From: Dromiciops gliroides
Lineage: Eukaryota; Chordata; Mammalia; Microbiotheria; Microbiotheriidae
Direction of reading: 5' to 3'
DNA length: 64,000 nucleotides
Assembly: GCF_019393635.1 (NCBI RefSeq)
Contig: NC_057861.1
Span: 304,999,468 to 305,063,467, forward strand
Part shown: positions 1-9,999 of the stretch, one piece after another
How the letters are laid out: each line of letters begins with the position of its first letter
Position numbering within the stretch: the stretch's first letter is position 1
Program-made: the position numbers and the translations under genes
Notes under the pieces: model-generated
The model's database searches: none
Told to the model about the DNA's origin: nothing
The model's input: the letters and a program-made list of their open reading frames with translations, nothing else

Positions 1-123
1 GGGTTAAGTGACTTGCCCAGGGTCACACAGCTAGTAAGTGTCAAGTGTCTGAGGCCAGATTTGAGCTCAGGTCCTCCTGAATCCAGGGCCAGTGCTTTAT
101 CCACTGTGCCACCTAGCTGCCCC
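1..123 (-). repeat. WSINE1-like SINE, cut by window start
   Basis: Antisense copy. The core (cttgcccagggtcacacagc), the inverted B-box (ttgagctcaggtc) and the 5' end (cacctagctgcccc) are present. The A-rich tail lies outside the window. It matches the subfamily whose tail side reads tcattgccctgc. Confidence 0.93.
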
Positions 124-334
124 TGTCATTTCTTAAGGTGAGAATAAAATAATATTTTTTAAAAATAATAAAGTACAATTGAAATGAAAAATTAAATTGA
201 GTTGAATTGATTTAAATTATATTGAATATTTCTTGAGGATGCAAACTCTTCAACGTAGATTATCAGGTATTATACTGTGATGGTGATTCCCCAAGAGCTA
301 TCAAGGTGTACAGAGCAATTAACCCTACATTGTT

Positions 335-568
335 ATTGTATTGTTGTTTAATCAATTAGTTGTGTCTGACTCTTCATGACCCCATTTGGGGTTTTCTTGG
401 TAAAGATACTACAGTGGTTTGCCATTCCTTTTCCAGCTCATTTTACAGATGAGGAAACTGAGGTAAACAGGGTTAAGCAACTTGCCCAGGGTCACACAGC
501 CAATAAGTGTCTGGGGCCCAGATTTGCATTCAGATCCTCCTAGTATTTAGTGTGCTACCCAGCTGCCC
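335..568 (-). repeat. MAR1/MIR_Mars-type SINE
   Basis: Antisense copy of the longer marsupial SINE. Its 3' part reads ccccatttggggttttcttg, followed by a fttgcc-type segment, the gaggaaactgag block and the shared tRNA/MIR core. It ends at the antisense head (cccagctgccc). The family name is from memory. Confidence 0.85.
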
Positions 569-620
569 ATGCCCTACAATAAGAGACTCCAAATTGCATT
601 ATCAGTTTTTCTATTTACTT

Positions 621-775
621 TTTTTGTTTGTTTATTTGTTTTTTGCAGGGCAATGAGGGTTAAGTGACTTGCCCAGGGCCACACAGCTAGCGTCAAGTGT
701 CTGAGGGTGGATTTGAACTCAGGTCCTCCTGAATCCAGGGCCAGTGCTTTATCCACTGTGCCACCTAGCTGTCCC
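621..775 (-). repeat. WSINE1-like SINE
   Basis: Antisense copy with a T-rich stretch on its left. Imperfect target-site duplication: ttctatttactt at 609-620 and ttctatttgctt at 776-787 (one mismatch), which marks it as an L1-mobilised insertion. Confidence 0.92.
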
Positions 776-964
776 TTCTATTTGCTTTTTATGATTTTTC
801 TGTTTTCTTCCATACTATCCAGCAGCCAAAGTATCACTTCTAGTTGCTGTCAGTATCCTTGTTTCTAGCAGCCTTTTCCTTTACCCTGAATCCTTCCTCT
901 CCTTGTTCCCTGCAGTAAATCACTTCTAATTTGCTGCTTCTGATCTCTTGTAGTCTTGGAATCT

Positions 965-1165
965 AGCTATATGTTAGAGTGAGTAGTCCTAACACCTTGG
1001 AAAGAGTGCCAAATTGGGAGTCAGAGGTTATCAGTTCAAATCCTGGCTTTGCCGCTTTTCTCCCTGGGTGACCTTGTGTGCAAGGCTGTTTGATCTTTCT
1101 GAGCTTCACTTCTCCCACCAATAAGGCAGTTAGGCTAGATGACCTCAAAGCTCCCTTCCAGCAAC
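965..1165 (+). repeat. MIR/THER-type core SINE
   Basis: Diverged sense copy: gttcaaatcctggctttgcc, then a ctgggtgacctt core and a ggctagatgacctcaaagctc 3' segment. No poly(A) tail or target duplication is left, as expected for an old element. Confidence 0.7.
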
Positions 1166-1387
1166 GAACTTAGTCTGTGCTCATATACTTTTTGACTCAG
1201 ATTTTCACCATTCAGATAAGTTGTTGGGGTTTTTTTTTCCCTTTTGGATCAGAGGCTGAGTTCTAAATAGCCAAGGTTTCCAGAGAGATAGCCTGCCTCT
1301 AAGTGTGGTATTTGTTTCCCATCTTTGCCCTTCTGTGCCTCTTAGCCCTTCCCCCTCATCATTCTCTTGCTCTTCATAAGATTCTTT

Positions 1388-1516
1388 TTTTTTTTTTTTT
1401 TAGTGAGGCAATTGGGGTTAAAGCTAGTTAAGTGTTAAGTGTCTGAGGCCGGATTTGAACTCAGGTACTCCTGACTCCAGGGCCGGTGCTCTATCCACTG
1501 CACCACCTAGCTGCCC
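1388..1516 (-). repeat. WSINE1-like SINE with internal deletion
   Basis: Antisense copy with a perfect 13-bp target-site duplication, cataagattcttt at 1375-1387 and 1517-1529. The segment covering cttgcccagggtcacacag is missing, so the body is shorter than in neighbouring copies. It belongs to the caattgggg subfamily. Confidence 0.94.
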
Positions 1517-1847
1517 CATAAGATTCTTTGATGTATTTCTTCCTTGGAACTCCTGAGTTCAGGAACTTGGCAGTGGTGTGGCTTGATAGAGGTTCTTTTG
1601 TGCTCTTCTCTTCTGAATAATGCACATGGTCTGTGGTTGTTAAAGATTAAATCCTTGGGCCAGATCCTATAAACATTGTAAAACTTCAATCTTCAGTGAA
1701 ATCCTTTATTTGCAATCAATTCATGACAGTAAAAAATGTGGAGCCTGTCACAAGTGGAGTTTGTGATCCTAACTCCAGAGGAGTTTAACCTGCTCCAAAG
1801 AGTGACACTACCACCACTGCTCTCTTAACTACCAAGCTTGAAACTTT

Positions 1848-2055
1848 TTTTTTCTAAGATTTTATTTTTTACATTTATGTGAAGTATGACCCTTGAGCAG
1901 GGATTCTTTTTTTTTTTTTAGTGAGGCAATTGGGGTTAAGTGACTTGCCCAGGGTCACACAGCTAGTAAGTGTTAAGTGTCTGAGGCCAGATTTGAACCC
2001 AGGTACTCCTGACTCCAGGGCCGGTGCTCTATCCACTGCGCCACCTAGCCGCCCC
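1848..2055 (-). repeat. WSINE1-like SINE with 3' transduced segment
   Basis: Perfect 16-bp target-site duplication, ccaagcttgaaacttt at 1832-1847 and 2056-2071. The SINE body is 1920-2055, with its first A-tail (T-run) at about 1906-1919. Between that tail and the left duplication lie about 55 bp of non-SINE sequence (about 1850-1905) ending in a second T-run. Read on the minus strand this is SINE, A-tail, extra sequence containing aataaaatc, second A-tail, target duplication: the architecture of 3' transduction. Confidence 0.88.
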
Positions 2056-2084
2056 CCAAGCTTGAAACTTTAATCTCCTCATGG

Positions 2085-2230
2085 AGAACATGGAAAAAGA
2101 GCTGGACTGGGAACTAGGAGACCTGAGTTCAAATCCTGGCTTTTCCACTAACTTTCTCTGAGACATGGAACCTTACAAACAATCTAGCATTATATGAAAA
2201 TATCACAAATTATCTTCCATTCCCCATTGA
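2085..2230 (+). repeat. MIR-type SINE fragment
   Basis: The stretch gggaactaggagacctgagttcaaatcc is followed by a weak cactaactttctctgagac core. Strongly decayed; the right boundary is uncertain. Confidence 0.55.
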
Positions 2231-2345
2231 AGCAGCGTGGGTAAAGGGGAAAAGCAAGAAATTCAGAGCCAGAGCCAGGGGTATCATGGGGCTCAAATGA
2301 GATAAATGGAAGTGAAGCATTTTGCAAACCTTAAATCACTATATA

Positions 2346-2522
2346 GGAGGCAGCTAGGTGGCACAGTGGATAAAGCACCCGCCCTGGATTCAGGAGGGCC
2401 TGAGTTCAAATCTGGCCTCAGACACTTGACACTTACTAGCTGTGTGACCCTGGGCAAGTCACTTAACCCTCGTAGCCCTGCAAAAATAAATAAATAAATC
2501 TGTGGTTCTAGAATTAAAAAAA
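2346..2522 (+). repeat. WSINE1-like SINE with short 3' extension
   Basis: Perfect 13-bp target-site duplication, aaatcactatata at 2333-2345 and 2523-2535. After the SINE tail (aaaataaataaataaat) comes tctgtggttctagaatt and a second A-run before the right duplication. The insert therefore carries about 17 bp of non-SINE 3' sequence, as in the copy at 1848-2055. Confidence 0.9.
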
Positions 2523-2639
2523 AAATCACTATATAAATGCCAGTTATTACTGTAAGTCTCTGGTCCCCATGTCTCCAGTCTGGTGGTCACTTCATTCCCT
2601 GAGCCTTCTACTGCGCTCCTAATGAGCTTAAGTCATGTT

Positions 2640-2860
2640 TGTAGAGCAACACAGCAGTGGGCTGGTTTATTATCATTTGTCTATTTTCTCCAATACTGTC
2701 AGGTCTAACAACTGACTCTTGGGGAGGAGGAGGGAAGAGCCAGTATATAAGATATGGCTATAAGCTTTATCTGCATTATTAACATTTTCTCCATCATCTT
2801 CTTAAATCCAAACAATAAATGAAGCCATGATTTTAGTTGGCAGATTTCTGTGGTATAAAG
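2640..2860. other. Unclassified short gap
   Basis: No repeat family, reading frame or RNA motif is recognised between the SINEs here. It includes an ordinary tatataagatatgg stretch that I do not treat as a promoter. Confidence 0.4.
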
Positions 2861-2874
2861 ATTCACACAGAAAG

Positions 2875-3033
2875 GTTTTTTGTTTTTTGGTTTTTTTGGT
2901 GAGGCAATTGGGGTTAAGTGACTTGCCCAGGGTCACACAGCTAGTAAGTGTCAAGTGTCTGAGGCCAGATTTGAACTCAGGTCTTCCTGGATCCAGGGCC
3001 AGTGATCTATCCACTGCACCACCTAGCTGCCCC
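2875..3033 (-). repeat. WSINE1-like SINE
   Basis: Antisense full-length copy with an 11-bp target-site duplication, cacacagaaag at 2864-2874 and 3034-3044. It mixes diagnostic bases of both WSINE1 subfamilies (caattgggg tail side with gtcaagtgtct). Confidence 0.94.
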
Positions 3034-3147
3034 CACACAGAAAGTTTAACCTTTGGGGTTCAGCTGGCTCCAGTACTCTCCTGGTTATTGCCTCAGGGTG
3101 GATTGAGATACTGCCATGGAAAGCTCCTCTATTGATAGTTGGGTTCA

Positions 3148-3407
3148 TGTTGTTGTTTCTGTTCAATTGTTTTCTGCCATGGCTTACTCTTCATGACCTC
3201 ATTTGGGATTTTCTTGGCAAAGATACTAAAGTGGTTTGCCATTTCCTTCTCCAGTTCATTTTACACATGAGGAACTAAGGCAGTGTTAAGGGACTTGCCC
3301 TGAGTCACACAGCCAAGAAATGTCTGAGGCCAAATTTGAACTTAGAAAGATGATTCTTCATGACTCCAGGCCTGGCACTCCAACCACCGAGCCAGTTAGC
3401 TACCCTA
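3148..3407 (-). repeat. MAR1/MIR_Mars-type SINE
   Basis: Antisense copy running from the gttgttgtttctgttc 3' end through tcttggcaaagatac and gtggtttgcc to the head near ccgagccagttagctaccc. Confidence 0.85.
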
Positions 3408-3539
3408 GAGCAGGGTTATGTTGGATCAAATGAGATAAAAACCTTGATTTTCTTAACTGTGGTCCTGGTCTTCTTGTCAGAGCTATTTTCCTTTCAGAGT
3501 ATAGTATATGATCAAATTGTAAGCTCCATAAGGGTAATG

Positions 3540-3832
<293 letters not shown>

Positions 3833-4285
3833 GTCTCTATAGCCCTAACACACAGAACAATGATAGTATATTATCCATATTCAATAAATTCTTGTTTAAT
3901 TAAATTGAATTGATTTAAGGCATGAACACAGGACCAGGTTACAGGGACCATGGTCTAAAGTAATTACTACAAAAGAAACATTCTTTCTGAATAAAAACAA
4001 AACAAAATCTAGTATATTTATCTTTGAGAACTCCATCATTGAGGAGCTCTTTATTATGTGATTCATGGTTGACAAAGATAAAAAATTTTCCTATTGCATT
4101 GCCTGTGCCCAACCATCTGTTTGTATGTGTCTCCAAGGCATAAACTTTCTCCTTAGGAGAGCTATTTGGAATGATGGCTGTGTATAAAAAGAAAGAGAAG
4201 CAAGGAAAAATGATATGGAGGAACAGAAGGAGAGAGATTGTTGAGGTATAAAGTCTTTTTCCAGCACAGAGGACACAAACTTTTT

Positions 4286-4415
4286 TTTTTTTTTTTAGTG
4301 AGGCAATTGGGGTTAAGTGACTTGCCCAGGGTCACACAGCTAGTAAGTGTTAAGTGTCTGAGACCGGATTTGAACTCAGGTAATCCTGACTCCAGGGCCG
4401 GTGCTCTATCCACTG
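4286..4415 (-). repeat. WSINE1-like SINE, 5'-truncated
   Basis: 15-bp perfect target-site duplication, ggacacaaacttttt at 4271-4285 and 4416-4430. The antisense body stops at tatccactg, so the first roughly 20 bases of the head were not copied: incomplete reverse transcription. Confidence 0.93.
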
Positions 4416-4544
4416 GGACACAAACTTTTTAATATATTGATTTTAATGGACAGAATCATAAAGTCTTAGACTCTTGGTGTTGGAACATACCTAAAGAACA
4501 TTTTGTTCAGTCTCCAAACAAGTACATTAATTTCTTCTATATAA

Positions 4545-4740
4545 TAAACTTATGGATGGAAGGAACTTTTGAAATCATCTAAGTCTAAACCTCTCATTTT
4601 ACAGATGAGGAAACAGAGGCTCAGGGAAGTAATTTGAGTTGCCCAAGGTGCCATAGACAGGAAATAGCAGAGGCAAGATTCAAACTCAGTATCTGTAACT
4701 CCAAGTCTAACACTTTCTTACTGGACCACACTTCACCCCT
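4545..4740 (-). repeat. MIR/THER-type core SINE
   Basis: Blocks ttttacagatgaggaaac, agttgcccaaggtgcc and ttactggaccaca match an antisense MIR/THER element. The ggaaggaacttttgaaatcat start is typical of the THER-like 3' end. Confidence 0.75.
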
Positions 4741-5150
4741 GGAATGTCATCAAATTCTACTTGAATACCTCTACTAATGGAGAACTTATTACTTCAAGAG
4801 ACAGTATTCCACTGTTGGACAGCTCTGGTTGTTAGGTAGTTCATCCTTATACTGAAGTAACAATTGTCTTGCTATAACTTTCATCCATTGATCCTACTTC
4901 TTTCCTCTAGAATAAAGTCAATAATATAACATTCTTTCTCATAATAGTCCTTCAAATATTTGAAAATCACAATGATACCTTCACTAAGTCTTTTCTTCTA
5001 TAAATTAAACTTTGTAGTTCCTTCAACCATTTTTTATGTGACATGATTTTGAGTTCCCTCTTCAACCTGATTGGACTTTCTGGATGTAATAAAGCTTTTC
5101 AATATCCCCTTAAATGTATGCCCAGAACTGAACTAAAAATCTCCAGCAGA
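4741..5150 (+). repeat. Ancient CR1/L3-class-like repeat
   Basis: Ordered landmarks (gacagctctggttgttagg, ttcatccttatac, tccttcaaatatttga, ttccttcaaccat, atgcccagaactgaac) match a widespread amniote interspersed repeat that I associate with the CR1 group. The assignment is from memory; decay is heavy. Confidence 0.5.
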
Positions 5151-5164
5151 AAGAACAGGGAGGG

Positions 5165-5311
5165 GGAAGGGGCAGCTAGGTGGTGCAGTGGAAAAGACAC
5201 CAGCCCTGGATTCATGAGGACTTGAGTTCAAATCCAACCTCAGACACTTGACATTTACTAGCTGTGTGACCCTGGGCAAGTCACTTAATCCTCATTGCCC
5301 TGGGGAAAAAA
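5165..5311 (+). repeat. WSINE1-like SINE
   Basis: Sense copy flanked by an imperfect duplication of about 12 bp (aaagaacaggga and aaagaacagagg). Tail side reads tcattgccctgg followed by an A-run. Confidence 0.93.
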
Positions 5312-5972
5312 AAAGAACAGAGGGGCCTTCCTTGTTCTAGACATTATGTTTATCCAAACCAGAATCCATTCTCTTTTCCCCCAAAACTCTCCTCTATCGC
5401 ACTTCTCAATTTCTGTCAAAGGCATTATCATTCTTCTAGTCTCTCATTTGTAACCCGAGTATTATAATTTCTCTCTCTCTCTCTCTCACCTCATTCTACA
5501 TATTCAATAACTTGCCAAATCTTTCTGTTTCTTCTTCCACAACATCTCATATCCCAACTCAGATCACCATCTTCAGTACCTCATTACCTCTAACCAAGAT
5601 TTCGATGACCTCTTAATTGGTTTTCCTTTCACAAGTCCTCTATACTTCAATCCATCCTCCACAGCTGCCAAAGTGATTATCCTTAAGCACAAATATGACC
5701 GGGTCCCTACCTTCTTGAAAAAACTCTGGTTACTCCCTATTGCCTCCAAAATTAAATGTATATATTTTCTGTTTGACTTTAAATCCCTTCACAACCTGTC
5801 CCCCCACCTCATTATATATTACTCCCATCCCCATACTCTACAATCTAGCTTTCTCTCTTTCCCCATCTCCCATCTCCATGCATCTGCACTGACTATGCTC
5901 ATGCATTCTCTTTTCAACCTCTCCCTCATAGAATTTTTCTCTTTCTTCAAGACACAGCTCAAGCAGTACTTT

Positions 5973-6118
5973 TTTTTCCCTTCGGGACAATGAGGTTGTT
6001 AAGTGACTTGCCCAAGGTCACACAACTAGTAAGTATCAAGTGTCTGAGGTCAGATTTGAACTCAGGTCCTCCTGAATCTAGGGCTGGTGCTTTATCAACT
6101 GTGCCACCTAGCTGCCCT
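5973..6118 (-). repeat. WSINE1-like SINE inside L2
   Basis: Perfect 15-bp target-site duplication, ctcaagcagtacttt at 5958-5972 and 6119-6133. The duplicated bases belong to the host L2. Confidence 0.95.
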
Positions 6119-6255
6119 CTCAAGCAGTACTTTCTACATGAATTCCTTCCTGTTTCCAACTGCTGTTGCCTTCCTCTCTAATCTATTTATTCTGCATATA
6201 TTTTTAAGACATACATGCTGTTTCACCTGATAGAATGTAAGTTCTGTGAGAGTAG

Positions 6256-6629
6256 TGTAACAATTGGAATGATGCCACCTGCTGGAGACTTACTGTAGAA
6301 GAGTTCCGCCCATGAAACGAAGGTGTTTGAGGGCAAGACCAGGAGTCTTTTCTTTGGCGTCAGGAAGTGATGCGGACTAGTGGGAGGAGGAAGGAAGAGA
6401 CTGGCGCTCACTCTGAGGCTCTTTCCTTTGGACTCTGGTGGAGAGCGGAGCTAGAAATGTGCTCTCCCTTTAATAGATAGGAATCTAGGCCTTTCTCTTT
6501 CTCTCTTTACCAAATTCTTGTTTTCCTTAATAAACGCTTAAAAGTCTAACTCTTGCTAAAGCTTATAATTTATTGGCGACCACTCATTAGATATTTTAGA
6601 CAGACTAGCTAGAATTTTAGCCCTTAACA
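6256..6629 (+). mobile_element. Solo ERV LTR (family A), 374 bp
   Basis: Starts tgtaacaattggaatgatgcc and ends gcccttaaca, with the TG...CA ends of a retroviral LTR. A polyadenylation signal AATAAA lies at 6529-6534 after a T/C-rich stretch, followed by a short R/U5-like end. Flanking gtag on both sides suggests a 4-bp duplication, but the 3' terminus carries an extra base compared with the related LTR end at 56864. Internal viral sequence and the second LTR are absent, so this is the product of LTR-LTR recombination. Non-coding. Confidence 0.82.
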
Positions 6630-6663
6630 GTAGGGAGGGTGTCATTTTTTTGTATTTACATCC

Positions 6664-6915
6664 TTTGTTGCTGTTCTAATTTTTCAGTAATGTCTGACTC
6701 TCCATAACCCCATTTGGGGTTTTCTTGGCAAAGATACTAGAGTGGTTTGCCATTTCCTTCTCTGGCTCATTTTTTACAGATGAGGAAACCGAGGCAAATA
6801 GAGTTAAGTGACTTGTCCAGGGTCACACAGTTAGTATGCATCTGCAGCCAGATTTGAACTAATGAAGAGGAGGCTTCATGACTTCAGGCCCAGAACTCTA
6901 TCCACTGCACCACCT
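6664..6915 (-). repeat. MAR1/MIR_Mars-type SINE inside L2
   Basis: Antisense copy (ccccatttggggttttcttg, gtggtttgccatttccttc, atgaggaaaccgaggc). Imperfect flanking repeats tgtatttacatcc and tgtatttgtatcc bracket it. Confidence 0.85.
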
Positions 6916-7142
6916 GTATTTGTATCCCTTACACCTAACATAACCTTGACACAATCATAAGTACAGAATAATTGTTTTATGTTAATGCAGCCAATAATTA
7001 ACAATTTCAGCTTTTAACAGCCTGGCCTTAGGATTTATCCATCTCCTTTGCTCCCATTTTTTCTGTCTCCACTCTAGCTCAGATATTCATAAGAGGAGTT
7101 CTACCTTAAACCTCATTATTTCAGAAGGTTTTCTGAAAATAG

Positions 7143-7245
7143 TATGAATTCCAGAGACAGAAGACCTGGGTGCCAATTCTGCTTCTACTGTTTACTTAAC
7201 TGTGTGACCTTAGGAAAATTGAATGATGGAGGAAATGCCAGCCCT
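7143..7245 (+). repeat. MIR-type SINE fragment
   Basis: Blocks agaagacctgggtgccaatt and cttaactgtgtgaccttagg match a diverged sense MIR. Confidence 0.6.
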
Positions 7246-7739
7246 CTGATGTCCCTTCCTACAATGATTTTCCTACAATGCTCTGCTTCCAAAATCTTAA
7301 ACTCAAATTTCTCCTTTGTGATCAATATCTTTTGTCCTTTCACCTCTTCCATTGCCTCACTGCTCTTAAACTTACTCACTGTCCTCACTGCAACCTCTGG
7401 TTCTTTAATCCCTTATGTTCATGCTTTTTTTTTTTTTCAATTCATCACCCCAATCTGGTCTCACTTCCTTCTCTTTATGGTCTTTTTTTCAATTATCAAG
7501 CTTTACTTTTTCTCTTCTCACCTTCTTCCATTCACCGAAAGAAAGAAGGAAGAAAAGAAGGAACTAAAGATGAATGGAAAGAAGAAAGAGAAAAAAAATA
7601 TTTGTATTATATAACTTCATAAAATAAAAAAAAAATTCTCCCCTATTGGCCACACTTTAAAATGTGTTTCTCAATCTATACATTAGTTTATCATCTCTTT
7701 ATCATGAGGTAGGTGGCACTCTTCTTCACTCATCCTCTA

Positions 7740-8150
7740 TAATCCTTGTAGATCATTGTGATGGATTGGAGTTTTTAAGTCTTTCAAAATAATTTATTTT
7801 TTTTACAATATTAATGTTTAGCATAAATAATTTTCCTGGTTCTGCTTAAGTCATTTTGTATCAGTTCATACAATTCTTCCTATCTCCTTCATCATTTCTT
7901 ATAACACAGTAGTATTCCATTACATTCAGATACCACAATTTGTCATTCCCCATTTAAAGGTCACCCCCTTGGTTTTCAGTTCTTTATGACTACAAGAACT
8001 TCTTGTACATGTAGGACCCTTTTTTTCTTTCATTTCTTTGGCATATAGGACTGGTAGTGGTATCACTGGGCCAAAGGGTATGTACAATTTAGTAATATTT
8101 GGTCTTGACCCTATTGTTAAACAGTTTTAAAAGGGACCATTTTCCACCTT
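7740..8150 (-). repeat. L1 3'-end fragment, antisense
   Basis: Antisense of the marsupial L1 end: gtagtattccattacattc, tttgtcattccccatttaaa, tcttgtacatgtaggacc, agtggtatcactgggcc and aagggtatgtacaattt occur in the expected reverse order. Confidence 0.75.
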
Positions 8151-8666
8151 CCAATCCCTTGCCCACTTGACCTTTCACTGTTTATACAGTCTCCCAATTT
8201 TAAGTAAACCGCAGTATTCTCTGCTCCTATCTTCAACACATTGAAGACAGTCATGAAACTGTGTGGAGTGGCTACTTTACAAATTCATTATATCCTTACC
8301 TCAACTGAGCTGTCACTATTCCATGATAATCCTTTATTAACTTTGGTTTTTATGTACAATCATATTCCTCAGTCATTGTTCCCAACCTTTTCCTCTTTCC
8401 TCAAGTTTCGAAATCTCTCCCCATTTCCCTCTTTCTCAGAGACACTGACTTGAACTTTCCTTAGGTCAAGGCCATTTGCCATGAGCTCCTTCATCTCACA
8501 TCTTCCCTTTCTTCTTGAGAAGACTAACCTCACCTACTCTTCCCTTTTGTTCCAAACTCTGTTCTCTTTATACAGATATCTATCTATATATTCAGCACTA
8601 ATTCCTGCCCTGAACTTCAGTCTCACTTAACCAACTATAGGCACAATGCTTAGCATATAGTAAGCA

Positions 8667-8674
8667 CTTAATAA

Positions 8675-8737
<63 letters not shown>

Positions 8738-8745
8738 ATCTATCT
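8667..8745. repeat. (ATCT)n microsatellite
   Basis: About 19 near-perfect tetranucleotide units. It follows agtaagcacttaataaatta, an L2-like 3' end, from which it may have grown. Confidence 0.95.
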
Positions 8746-9184
8746 ACCTATCTGTCCTTCAGGGTTTATTCCCTCCCTCCCTCCCTCTCTCTGTCTCTTT
8801 CCCTATTTACCTGGTACTTCTCAGCAGCTTATGAACATGCCTAGATCCCCACTACCCTTAAAACATACCAATCCATCAAATATCATCCAACTTCTTCCCA
8901 TTCACTGCTAAACTCTTAGTAATCCATATTCATTGTCTCCAGGGCCTTACTGCCCATTAATCCAGCAATTTCCTGCAGTCTTGCAAACACCAAAATGCTA
9001 CCAAGTCTGTTCTCTCAAAGATCACCAGTGACTAATTATTAAGCACAAAGATCATTTTCCAATCCCCATCTTCCTTGACCTTTCTGCAGCATTTGACAAC
9101 ACCAAACATCCCCTTACTGAGTAATTTCTCCTCCCTTGGCTTCTATGACACTCCTATTTCCTGATTCTTTTTTCTCTTTTGGAT

Positions 9185-9370
9185 TATAAGATCATATGCA
9201 TATAGCTTTAAAACTGGAAGGGACCTCAGAGGCTACCCAAGCCAACTTCTTCATCACACTGATGAGGAATTAAAGCCTTTGGAGGTTAAGTGACTTGCTC
9301 AAGGTCATGTAGGTAGTGGTATTTGAACCCAGGTCTTCTGATTCCAGACCCATTGCTTGATCTCTTCATG
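9185..9370 (-). repeat. MIR/THER-type core SINE
   Basis: Elements tttaaaactggaagggacct, gatgaggaattaaagcc, ttaagtgacttgctcaaggtc and tttgaacccaggtcttctg are the typical antisense THER order. Confidence 0.75.
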
Positions 9371-9439
9371 ATTTTTTCTCTGGTTCTCATCTTCCTCCTG
9401 CCTTTTATGTTGGGGTGCCACCAAGCTTCTTTTTTTTTT

Positions 9440-9990
9440 TCATTTTTAAAAATATGAATTTAAATTCCAAAAATAAAAGCATTTCTGTACACAGAGCAGA
9501 ACACACAAAAAATGGCTCTCTATGAAACCACAAATCGCCATTTCATGCTACTTGCTTTTAAATAAAAGTATATAATGAATCCTGCATGTTACTTTTCAAA
9601 CTACCTTTCTTATTTAGACTTTCTTTTGTCCATTAAAAGGACATTAAATGGCTTTATTTTCATCATCACTATTGCTAACCTTCCTTTCTTCCCTGTCGAA
9701 AAACAAGAAAAAGGAAGGAAAACGACCTTGTAACAAATGAGCATAGTCAAGCAAAACAAATCTACACAGTGGACTTTTCCAAAAATATATGTCTCTTTCT
9801 GAACTTTCTGCATGAGTAAGTGTCAGAGGTTAATTCAAACCTCAGTGTTTCCCGAGAAGTACAACATTCTATTCTCATTATTTTATTTTTATTTTAACCT
9901 TTAACACCAAAAAAGACCATCTTTGCACACACAGTAGAACACAAAAAGGATTCTATATGAAACTGTGAATCTCAAATTCATAGTTTTTAC
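9440..9990 (-). repeat. Two related A/T-rich repeat pieces
   Basis: Segments 9440-9560 and 9885-9990 share the order aaaaaaccatctttgcacac-like, cacagtagaacacaaaaa-like and ctatatgaaactgtgaatc-like text with clear divergence. They look like parts of the same old element, possibly the 3' side of the antisense L1/HAL1-like copy to the right. Confidence 0.45.
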
Positions 9991-9999
9991 ATCACTTCT

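Larger units (their letters stand above)
5330..6970 (+). repeat. L2 LINE 3' part, interrupted three times
   Basis: A marsupial L2-like tail region: gctgccaaagtgattatcc, ttactccctattgcctcc, ttcaagacacagctcaagc, gaatgtaagttctgtgag and finally tttgtatcccttacaccta. It is split by a WSINE1 (5973-6118), a solo LTR (6256-6629) and a MAR1-type SINE (about 6664-6915). The L2 text resumes after each one, so it is the oldest layer. Confidence 0.75.
7250..9180 (+). repeat. Degraded L2 ORF2 region, interrupted
   Basis: C/T-rich L2-like text lies on both sides of an antisense L1 piece (about 7740-8150) and an (ATCT)n tract (8667-8745). The clearest proof is at 9074-9103, which translates to LDLSAAFDNT, the reverse-transcriptase motif A of the L2/CR1 clade (catalytic Asp in the FD pair). 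The frame is broken elsewhere, so the element is dead. Confidence 0.65.

Noticed and set aside
2740..2760. TATA-like word as a promoter
   Set aside because: Isolated A/T-rich word with no start-site context or downstream gene.
2827..3135. Many 60-130 codon frames with the recurring peptide [24 protein letters not shown] or its sense partner
   Set aside because: These are translations of the WSINE1 body on either strand, repeated wherever the SINE lies; not proteins.
5169..5250. tRNA genes at SINE heads
   Set aside because: A- and B-box-like words are present, but no cloverleaf closes; these are SINE-borne Pol III promoter remnants.
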